Source of the DNA: Deltaproteobacteria bacterium
GTDB lineage: Bacteria; Myxococcota_A; UBA9042; DTJE01
Length of the DNA: 6,933 nt
Assembly: GCA_013151875.1 (NCBI GenBank)
Contig: JAADHL010000019.1
Span: forward strand, 1 to 6,933
Direction: 5' to 3'
Shown here: piece after piece, positions 1-4,404 of the stretch
Layout: each line of letters begins with the position of its first letter
How positions within the stretch are numbered: the first letter of the stretch is position 1
Notes under the pieces: generated by a model
Database searches by the model: none
What the model was told of the DNA's origin: nothing
What the model saw: only the letters and a program-made list of their open reading frames with translations
Program-made: the position numbers and the translations under genes

Positions 1-33
1 CAAGGCAATCCCCCCTCCGATCTGGCGACCGGG

Positions 34-54
34 TCATGGCACAATCATGGCACA
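34..54. repeat. Tandem 10-base direct repeat TCATGGCACA
   Basis: TCATGGCACA occurs at 34-43 and again at 45-54 with one base between, a period of 11. It lies downstream of the tmRNA 3' end. The remainder of 1-102 shows no gene. The repeat also happens to form a near match to a sigma-54 promoter (see findings). Confidence 0.6.
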
Positions 55-77
55 CTTTGGGGTGACGCAGAACGCAA

Positions 78-91
78 GTAGCCGTAACTAC
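78..91 (-). terminator. Weak hairpin just past the tmRNA 3' end
   Basis: On the minus strand GTAGT-TACG-GCTAC forms a five-pair stem (one U-G pair) with a four-base loop of the UNCG type, starting 12 bases after the encoded CCA. It is followed by TTGCGTT and not a clean U run, so it may be a weak terminator, a 3' processing signal, or chance. Confidence 0.25.
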
Positions 92-345
92 AGATGTAAT
101 CGTGGTGGAGGCGGGGGGAGTCGAACCCCCGTCCGAAAATGCTCCAGCGCGGGTATCTACACGCTTATCCGCCCGGACCGCTTGGTGGGGTCGTCCAGGG
201 CGGCAAGGACGACCACTGTACCGGTCACGCATCCCATTTCATCTTCGATGCCGGATTGGTATGGGCAACCACCGACCTCTAGCCCGAACTGATTTCGCCC
301 CTTGTCCGCCTTACGGGCGCGGGCGGAAAGGGACGCCGCTACGCG

Positions 346-378
346 CTAGGCGTAAGCGGGGGTGAATTGCGTGTTGGC
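346..378 (-). other. tmRNA tag reading frame (ANTQFTPAYA, stop UAG)
   Basis: On the minus strand the resume codon is read as GCC at 378-376, with A at the -4 position as in the Escherichia coli tmRNA. The frame gives Ala-Asn-Thr-Gln-Phe-Thr-Pro-Ala-Tyr-Ala and then UAG (348-346). The Ala-Asn start is typical of tags. The end is less so, since most known tags finish in Ala-Ala. The frame is supported by structure: 359-355 plus 353-350 pair with 344-336 as a nine-pair helix with one bulged U (354), and the stop codon lies in its five-base loop, as in helix 5 of known tmRNAs. The other two frames give no Ala-Asn start and no stop in that loop. Confidence 0.8.
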
Positions 379-388
379 AATTCTATTG

Positions 389-422
389 TGGTCGATTTTT
401 ACGTGGCCATCGACCAACCACG
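389..422 (-). other. tmRNA pseudoknot PK1
   Basis: Two interleaved stems make an H-type pseudoknot. In stem 1, minus-strand CGTGG (422-418) pairs with CCACG (406-402). In stem 2, TGGTCGAT (416-409) pairs with ATCGACCA (396-389). The connecting loops are one base (417), two bases (408-407) and five bases (401-397). The knot ends ten bases before the resume codon, where PK1 lies in tmRNAs and helps place that codon in the ribosome. All pairs were read from the sequence; no folding program was run. Confidence 0.8.
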
Positions 423-471
423 GCGTGCAACCCGGCCTTCTTCATTCCCGTCGAAACCGGAACGCCCCCTT

Positions 472-519
472 GAACTGGTTTCAATCAGTCATCTGCTGAG
501 GTCATCTAGAAACCAATTC
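472..519 (-). other. Long inverted repeat in the ssrA leader
   Basis: GAACTGGTTTC at 472-482 is matched by GAAACCAATTC at 509-519. In the minus-strand transcript this gives an 11-pair stem with one G-U pair, closing a loop of 26 bases. The stem ends two bases before the mature tmRNA 5' end (469), so in the precursor it would stand right next to the expected RNase P cut. A role in 5' maturation or as a DNA operator is inference. Confidence 0.5.
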
Positions 520-556
520 CTTGTCAAAGATCAACCGCCTCTTCGACGGTATCCAT

Positions 557-585
557 ATTATGGGGCCCGTGTCCTTTAGATTCAA
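557..585 (-). promoter_or_regulatory. Putative sigma-70-type promoter for ssrA
   Basis: On the minus strand a -35 box TTGAAT (585-580) and a -10 box CATAAT (562-557) are separated by exactly 17 bases. They match the consensus at 4 and 5 of 6 positions. Predicted start is near 550, giving a leader of about 80 bases to be removed from the tmRNA precursor. A second -35-like TTGACA (527-522) lacks a good -10 partner at normal spacing. Confidence 0.6.
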
Positions 586-617
586 GCAACAATCTGCATC
601 TTCAAAGTCCTTAAAAC

Positions 618-646
618 TTGAAAGAAATGCCCAACTTCAATATTAT
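618..646 (+). promoter_or_regulatory. Putative sigma-70-type promoter for the cysteine-rich lipoprotein gene
   Basis: TTGAAA (618-623) and TATTAT (641-646) are separated by 17 bases and match the consensus at 5 of 6 positions each. Predicted start is about 653, leaving a 25-base leader before the ATG at 678. The -35 box begins 33 bases from the -35 box of the divergent ssrA promoter. Confidence 0.6.
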
Positions 647-667
647 CCCCGACCATGTCTTTGTATT

Positions 668-672
668 GGAGA
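668..672 (+). promoter_or_regulatory. Ribosome binding site that sets the lipoprotein start
   Basis: GGAGA lies five bases before ATG 678. It supports that ATG over the in-frame TTG at 618, which has no such site and is itself part of the -35 box. Confidence 0.75.
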
Positions 673-677
673 ACGAA

Positions 678-2585
678 ATGAAGCGTTTGATGATTGTGTT
701 GGCGGTCGTGGCCGGCACGGGTGCCGTCTGGGCCTGTGGAACCAGCGGCGGCGGGACCGATACCGGCCCGGCGGACACCAATACCTGTACCCCGCAGTGT
801 TCAGGTAAGCAGTGTGGTGACGACGGCTGCGGCGGTTCCTGCGGGACCTGCACGAACGGTCAGACATGCAACCCGATCCTGGGCAAATGTCTGGGCGGAT
901 GCGTGCCGAGCTGCGAGGGTAAAAAGTGCGGGCCTGATGGATGCGGCGGGACCTGCGGGACCTGTCCGGCCGGCCAGAACTGCAACAGCGGCGTATGCTC
1001 GAACTGCACGCCGAACTGCGCGGGTAAACAATGCGGTGACGACGGCTGCGGGGGATCGTGCGGCAGCTGCCAGGCAGGCCAGGAGTGCAATGCCGGCGCA
1101 TGCACTGGCGGCTCGTCCTGCAACGACTTTCTGAAGAACGGCGACGAATCGGACGTGGATTGCGGCGGCTCCTGCCCCACGAAGTGCATGTTCGGCCAGG
1201 CCTGCAACGCCCACGAGGACTGCGCGTCGAAAATATGCGACTCCGGCAAGTGCGGCAGCCCGTCCTCCTGCTCTGACGGCGCCAAGAACAATAAGGAAAC
1301 CGACGTGGACTGCGGAGGCCAGGACTGCCCTGGATGCCCGAACAGCAAGTTCTGCATCGTGCACCCGGACTGCCTGTCCCTGAACTGCGCCTTCGGCGTG
1401 TGCGAAACACCATCGTGCACCGACGGCTCCAGGAACCAGGGTGAGACGGACGTGGACTGCGGAGGCCCCTGCCCCGGCTGCGAAGACGGCGATGCTTGCA
1501 AGAGCGGGACGGACTGCAAAAACGGCGGGTGCGAGTCCAACATCTGTTGCACCACCAATGATTGCGGCAACTGCGGCGTCCTGCCCACCGAAGTGTGCAA
1601 CGGCAAGGACGACGACTGCGACGGACAGACGGACGAGGCGTCGGATATCGGTGACGGCGGCCCCTGCCCCAAGCAAAAAGGCGTGTGCGAGGGTTCCCAG
1701 AAGGAGTGCAAGGGCGAGGCCGGTTGGGCCTGCGACGACGCCACTTACAAGGCATGGGCCTTCAGCTACGTGACGGAAGAAAAGACCGGCTGCGACGGGA
1801 AGGACAACGACTGCGACGGCCTGACCGACGAGCCCCCCGAGTGCTGCGAAGCCGTGTGCGAGGGCAAGGAATGCGGCAATGGCGGATGCGCGGGCCAGCC
1901 GGATGTATGCGGCAAGTGCGCGGAAGGCCTTTCATGCAACGCGTCGGGCAAATGCGTGGAAGGCGCCTGCACCCCAGACTGCAACGGCAAGGTGTGCGGC
2001 GACGGTGGGTGCCCGGACCAGCCCAACGCCTGCGGCACCTGCGCCAAGGGCCAGTCCTGCAACGCGACCGGAACGGCGTGCGAGTCCGTGGGCGACTGCG
2101 GACCCGCGGGCCCGGATTCGTGCAAGGACCTGTGCGGGAGCCAGTCCTCGAACTGTTACTGTGACACCGAGTGCGTCAACTACGGAGACTGTTGCGCGGA
2201 CTACGAGGCCTGCGGCTGCGGCAGTCCGTGCACCCCCGACTGCAACGGCAAGGTGTGCGGCGACGACGGTTGCGGAGGCTCTTGTGGGACCTGCTCGTCA
2301 GGCAAGGTTTGCGCCAGCGGCGCGTGCGTCACGGCCGGCGACCTGGTCTGCGACAACGTGAATGTGCCCGATCCGAGCCCCTGTACCGAAACGCCCTCTT
2401 CATGCAAGTGCGTCGGGTGCGTAGCCGACGGTCAGTGCACGCCTCAGGACGACTGCGTTTGCGCCGATTGCGTGGCTGACGGCTACTGTTCCGACACCAG
2501 CAAGTGCGTCGACGACGGTGTCTGCTCGCCATATAACGAAGGCTGCGGCTGCACGGACTGCGCCAAGCATCCTGAATGCATCTAG
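678..2585 (+). CDS. Cysteine-rich multi-module lipoprotein
   Basis: Predicted exported lipoprotein of 635 residues; function unknown. Residues 1-19 are a signal peptide (MKRL, then a hydrophobic stretch) ending in a lipobox-like VWAC, with Cys20 as the lipidated residue. A Gly/Thr/Asp-rich linker follows. The mature part has 110 further cysteines in ordered modules. 'CxxxCxGKxCGxDGCGGxCGxCxxGxxC' modules lie at 37-64, 75-102 and 110-137, with variants at 390-420 and 431-461 and a last copy at 518-545. Three 'xETDVDCGGxCPxC' modules start at 148, 198 and 247. Acidic DCDG motifs lie at 305-320 and 370-385, a somatomedin-B-like domain at 482-512, and a 'CxCxxCxxDGxC' tail at 558-634. So many cysteines suggest many disulfides outside the cytoplasm. 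Surface structure, adhesion or metal binding are possible but unproven. Translation could be read from TTG 618, but promoter and ribosome site favour 678. No enzyme domain is visible. Confidence 0.9.
   Translation: MKRLMIVLAVVAGTGAVWACGTSGGGTDTGPADTNTCTPQCSGKQCGDDGCGGSCGTCTNGQTCNPILGKCLGGCVPSCEGKKCGPDGCGGTCGTCPAGQNCNSGVCSNCTPNCAGKQCGDDGCGGSCGSCQAGQECNAGACTGGSSCNDFLKNGDESDVDCGGSCPTKCMFGQACNAHEDCASKICDSGKCGSPSSCSDGAKNNKETDVDCGGQDCPGCPNSKFCIVHPDCLSLNCAFGVCETPSCTDGSRNQGETDVDCGGPCPGCEDGDACKSGTDCKNGGCESNICCTTNDCGNCGVLPTEVCNGKDDDCDGQTDEASDIGDGGPCPKQKGVCEGSQKECKGEAGWACDDATYKAWAFSYVTEEKTGCDGKDNDCDGLTDEPPECCEAVCEGKECGNGGCAGQPDVCGKCAEGLSCNASGKCVEGACTPDCNGKVCGDGGCPDQPNACGTCAKGQSCNATGTACESVGDCGPAGPDSCKDLCGSQSSNCYCDTECVNYGDCCADYEACGCGSPCTPDCNGKVCGDDGCGGSCGTCSSGKVCASGACVTAGDLVCDNVNVPDPSPCTETPSSCKCVGCVADGQCTPQDDCVCADCVADGYCSDTSKCVDDGVCSPYNEGCGCTDCAKHPECI
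786..1088 (+). repeat. Three 'CxGKxCGxDGCGGxCGxC' modules (first cluster)
   Basis: Modules encoded at 786-869, 900-983 and 1005-1088 are each 28 residues with eight cysteines at the same spacing (pattern C-x3-C-x4-C-x4-C-x3-C-x2-C-x5-C, plus the following linker cysteine). They differ mainly in the residues after 'GK' and in the last third. DNA copies have drifted at third positions, so this is not a recent duplication. Confidence 0.85.
1119..1547 (+). repeat. Three 'ETDVDCGGxCPxC' modules
   Basis: Units at 1119-1253, 1269-1403 and 1416-1547 each run: Cys, Asp or Asn, a polar stretch with Asn/Gly, then E(T/S)DVDCGG, a CPxxC or CPxC pair, then AC/FC-x5-DC and two more cysteines. The period is about 147-150 bases. 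The first copy reads ESDVDCGG and CPTKC, the second has an extra residue (CGGQDCPGC), and the third is CGGPCPGC. Similar 'DxDCGG' modules are frequent in large exported proteins of myxobacteria and relatives. Confidence 0.85.
1590..1637 (+). other. Acidic DCDG putative metal-binding motif, copy 1
   Basis: Encodes EVCNGKDDDCDGQTDE (residues 305-320). Asp311, Asp313, Asp315, Gly316 and Asp319 follow a D-x-D-x-D-G-x-x-D loop like those that bind calcium in EF hands and thrombospondin type 3 repeats. The same motif is known in MopE-type bacterial exported proteins as a putative metal-binding site. Confidence 0.65.
1785..1832 (+). other. Acidic DCDG putative metal-binding motif, copy 2
   Basis: Encodes TGCDGKDNDCDGLTDE (residues 370-385), the same pattern as the first copy. 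Between the copies lies a segment poorer in cysteine (residues 321-369), with Trp350 and Trp360, that could be a separate small fold. Confidence 0.65.
1845..2060 (+). repeat. Two variant 'CxGKxCG' modules with a three-residue insertion
   Basis: Modules at 1845-1937 and 1968-2060 keep the cysteine order of the first cluster but read GGCAGQPDVCGKC and GGCPDQPNACGTC where the others read GGSCGTC, so they are 31 residues instead of 28. The shared QP in the insertion shows these two are closest relatives. Confidence 0.8.
2121..2213 (+). other. Somatomedin-B-like eight-cysteine domain
   Basis: Residues 482-512 of the lipoprotein have cysteines at 482, 486, 493, 495, 499, 505, 506 and 512. Pattern: SCKDLCG, then CYCDTEC, then YGDCCADYEAC. 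This agrees with the somatomedin B family signature: eight cysteines, a C-x-C-D element, a DCC pair and DY before the last cysteine. In animals this knot occurs in vitronectin and ENPP proteins and mediates protein binding. A bacterial function is unknown. Confidence 0.7.
2229..2312 (+). repeat. Isolated last 'CxGKxCGxDGCGGxCGxC' module
   Basis: Residues 518-545 return to the 28-residue form. Its 5' part shares an exact 28-base run (2238-2265) with the variant module upstream (1977-2004), while its 3' part matches the first-cluster type. It looks like a hybrid of the two kinds. Confidence 0.8.
2349..2579 (+). repeat. C-terminal 'CxCxxCxxDGxC' repeat tail
   Basis: Residues 558-634 hold 16 cysteines in loosely repeated units: CKCVGCVADGQC, CVCADCVADGYC, then CVDDGVC and CGCTDCAKHPEC. 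The protein ends one residue later (Ile635). Tails of this kind close other cysteine-rich exported proteins in the same bacterial groups; role unknown. Confidence 0.7.
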
Positions 2586-2660
2586 TCTGAACCTGAATCT
2601 CATCCCCGACGCGCAAGCGCGCCAGTCTTTCCATAACGCCCTATATTTTCGGCTTTTTCT

Positions 2661-2689
2661 TTGAAGGGCGGCCCCACAACCGTTAGAAT
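2661..2689 (+). promoter_or_regulatory. Putative promoter of the folP-cdaA-cdaR-glmM operon
   Basis: TTGAAG (2661-2666) and TAGAAT (2684-2689) are 17 bases apart and match the sigma-70 consensus at 4 and 5 of 6 positions. The +1 expected from the -10 box is 2696, the A of the folP ATG, so the message may have no leader. The -10 box also contains the in-frame stop TAG that closes the folP frame upstream. Confidence 0.55.
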
Positions 2690-2695
2690 CTGTTC

Positions 2696-3571
2696 ATGTC
2701 CGATCGACACGCACAGATACGGGCGATCATCGATGCGATCGCCGATATGTCCAGGCCGCCGCTGGTCATGGGCGTGCTGAACGTCACGCCGGACTCCTTC
2801 TATGACGGCGGACGATATGAGTCCTTTGATGCGGCAATCGTCCATGGCATGAAGATGGCCGATCAGGGCGCGGATATCATCGACATAGGCGGCGAATCCA
2901 CCCGCCCCGGCGCGAGCCTGTTGGAAGCCCAGGATGAAATCGAACGCGTCGTTCAGGTGGTCAAGGCACTGTCGGAAGAAACTGAGAGCGCGATTTCGAT
3001 CGATACCAGACGCACCGTTGTGGCCGGGGCCGCGCTGGAAGCCGGCGCCATAATGGTCAACGATGTTTCCGCCTTCACTTTCGACCCGGACATGCCCGCC
3101 CTCCTGGGCCGACTCAAGCCATTGGCGGTGGCAATGCACATGAGGGGCGGCCCCGAGGATATGCAGTCTCATACGCGCTACGCTTCTTTGTTGGATGATG
3201 TGGCCGATGAACTGTGGAACCATGCATCAAGGGCCTTGGCGGCCGGTCTTCCGGAGGACCACCTGATCCTTGATCCTGGAATAGGTTTCGCCAAAACCTG
3301 GCGACAGAATCTGGTGCTCATCAACAGACTGGATGTCTTCGGGCGATTCGGACGTCCTCTTCTGGTCGGAACTTCGCGCAAATCCTTCATCGGTCGTATT
3401 CTAGGCAGTCTGGACCCGAAAGACCGCCTGTTCGGCACGGCCGGCGCGGTGGCCATGGCCGTTGCCAGGGGAGCCAGGGTCCTGAGGGTGCACGACGTGG
3501 CGGAAATGACCGACGTGGTACAGGTTGCTCACGCAATATCTGCGTCGGAGATAGAGGACGAGGCGGCATGA
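2696..3571 (+). CDS. folP: Dihydropteroate synthase
   Basis: Joins para-aminobenzoate to 6-hydroxymethyl-7,8-dihydropterin diphosphate to make dihydropteroate, a cytosolic step of folate synthesis and the sulfonamide target. The 291-residue product spans the usual TIM-barrel length. Family motifs appear in order: MGVLNVTPDSFYDGG (25-39), DIGGESTRPGA (63-73), SIDTRR (101-106), NDVSA (122-126), MHMRGG (147-152), LDPGIGFAKT (192-201), GTSRKSFIG (225-233) and RVHDV (264-268). These cover the pterin-pocket Asn and Asp, the Arg-Pro-Gly loop and the SRK/RVH phosphate-binding part. ATG 2696 is the first possible start, because TAG stands in frame at 2684-2686. No Shine-Dalgarno site is seen, which fits a leaderless message. 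The stop overlaps cdaA by ATGA. Loop 101-106 ends in Arg-Arg where many relatives have a Lys or Tyr-Lys; activity should be intact. Confidence 0.96.
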   Translation: MSDRHAQIRAIIDAIADMSRPPLVMGVLNVTPDSFYDGGRYESFDAAIVHGMKMADQGADIIDIGGESTRPGASLLEAQDEIERVVQVVKALSEETESAISIDTRRTVVAGAALEAGAIMVNDVSAFTFDPDMPALLGRLKPLAVAMHMRGGPEDMQSHTRYASLLDDVADELWNHASRALAAGLPEDHLILDPGIGFAKTWRQNLVLINRLDVFGRFGRPLLVGTSRKSFIGRILGSLDPKDRLFGTAGAVAMAVARGARVLRVHDVAEMTDVVQVAHAISASEIEDEAA

Positions 3572-4404
3572 ACCCGATCCAGGACCTCCTTTCCAGCATT
3601 CCGGGAATGGACGTGATTTCGACGGTTCTGGACATCGCCCTGGTCTACTATCTGGTCTACCGGATGATGCTGCTCATCAGGGGCACCCGGGCGGTCCAGA
3701 TGCTGGTGGGCATATTCTTTGTACTGGCCCTGTTCGTGGTGTCCCAGGAAGAAATTCTCAACCTGACCACGGTAAACTGGGTCCTGGACAAGTTCGTAAG
3801 CTCGTTCATCGTGATCCTGATCGTCCTGTTCCAACCCGACATCAGGCGCGCCCTGTCCGAGATGGGCAAGAACCCCTTGTTCATGGCCGGTGGCCGCAAA
3901 AGCGGGCCCACCATGTACGATGAAATCATCAGGGCCGCGACCAGGCTGGCCGCCAAACACATAGGCGCCCTGATCGTTTTGGAGAGGGAGGCTGACCTGA
4001 CGCCGTTCACCGAGGAGGCGCTGGCCGTGGACGCGCGGGTCATGGCAGGCACCCTGTACTCGATTTTCCTGCCTTCCTACGAAAACCCGCTGCACGACGG
4101 CGCTGTGATCATACGTAAAGGGCGCATCAGCCATGCCGGGTGCTTTCTGCCCCTGACGGAAAACCCACGGGTGGACAAACAGTTGGGCACGCGTCACCGG
4201 GCCGCCATCGGACTGACGGAAGGCACGGACGCGGTCGTGATCGTGGTTTCCGAGGAATCTGGAATCATCTCGCTTGCGGAACACGGCGAGCTGAAGCGTG
4301 GTCTGGACGCGGTTTCCTTGAGGGACGAACTGATGAAACTGTTCGGACCCAAGGGCCAGCGGACCGAACTCGATGACGCCGACACTGAAGAGGGGCTGGT
4401 TTGA
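3568..4404 (+). CDS. cdaA: Membrane diadenylate cyclase CdaA
   Basis: Makes the second messenger c-di-AMP from two ATP at the inner face of the membrane. The 278-residue protein has three hydrophobic segments (about 18-36, 43-60 and 74-90), the linker LFQPDIRRALSEMG (87-100) typical of CdaA, and a DisA_N catalytic domain. Catalytic motifs are present: HDGA (176-179) with the metal-binding Asp177, GTRHRAAIG (207-215), and SEESG (228-232). Length is normal for the family. The ATG overlaps the folP stop as ATGA, with AGAGGA at 3553-3558 as ribosome site; cdaR follows with a further overlap. In Bacillus and Listeria CdaA is regulated by CdaR and GlmM, both encoded next here. The acidic C-terminal tail (268-275) is variable in the family. 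Also called dacA. Confidence 0.95.
   Translation: MNPIQDLLSSIPGMDVISTVLDIALVYYLVYRMMLLIRGTRAVQMLVGIFFVLALFVVSQEEILNLTTVNWVLDKFVSSFIVILIVLFQPDIRRALSEMGKNPLFMAGGRKSGPTMYDEIIRAATRLAAKHIGALIVLEREADLTPFTEEALAVDARVMAGTLYSIFLPSYENPLHDGAVIIRKGRISHAGCFLPLTENPRVDKQLGTRHRAAIGLTEGTDAVVIVVSEESGIISLAEHGELKRGLDAVSLRDELMKLFGPKGQRTELDDADTEEGLV
4389..4395 (+). promoter_or_regulatory. Ribosome binding site supporting a TTG start for cdaR
   Basis: AGAGGGG inside the end of cdaA lies five bases before TTG 4401. This favours the TTG over the in-frame ATG at 4440, which is preceded by the weaker GGCCCCACCGGG. Confidence 0.65.

Larger units (their letters stand above)
103..469 (-). ncRNA. ssrA: Transfer-messenger RNA (tmRNA, SsrA)
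   Basis: This RNA rescues ribosomes stalled on broken mRNA and adds a degradation tag to the unfinished protein. Read on the minus strand, the 5' end (469 downward) starts GGGGGCG, followed by the conserved GGTTTCGACGGG. The 3' end has a T arm (five G, loop TTCGACT, five C) and then CGCCTCC-A-CCA, with CCA encoded. The seven-base 5' end pairs with CGCCTCC, leaving a G3-U pair, the alanyl-tRNA synthetase identity element expected in tmRNA. A pseudoknot and a short tag frame sit between the ends. Length is 367 nt, close to the roughly 360 nt usual for one-piece tmRNA. SmpB is not in the window. The gene diverges from the lipoprotein gene. Identification is near certain, and both mature ends are set by the acceptor stem. 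Confidence 0.97.

Noticed and set aside
47..365. Two overlapping plus-strand reading frames of 81 and 87 codons
   Set aside because: They lie antisense to the tmRNA gene, whose structure fully explains the sequence, and they have no ribosome site or recognisable motif.
522..527. Perfect -35 box TTGACA on the minus strand upstream of ssrA
   Set aside because: No acceptable -10 box lies 16-18 bases downstream; the pair at 557-585 is better.
367..579. Plus-strand frame of 70 codons across the ssrA 5' end and leader
   Set aside because: It overlaps the tmRNA on the other strand and crosses the ssrA promoter; no ribosome site and no family resemblance.
643..1755. Long minus-strand frames (up to 370 codons) opposite the lipoprotein gene
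   Set aside because: They arise because the cysteine and glycine codons of the repeats avoid stops on the other strand. Products are Arg/Ser/Pro-rich with no motif, while the plus strand shows ordered modules and a signal peptide.
2610..2621. Small inverted repeat CGCG-CAAG-CGCG after the lipoprotein gene
   Set aside because: Only four or five pairs, followed by CCAGTCTTTCC and not a U run, so I do not call it a terminator, although none better was seen between the two genes.
3529..4284. Minus-strand frame of 251 codons opposite cdaA
   Set aside because: CdaA on the plus strand has all catalytic motifs; the opposite frame has none and no start signals.
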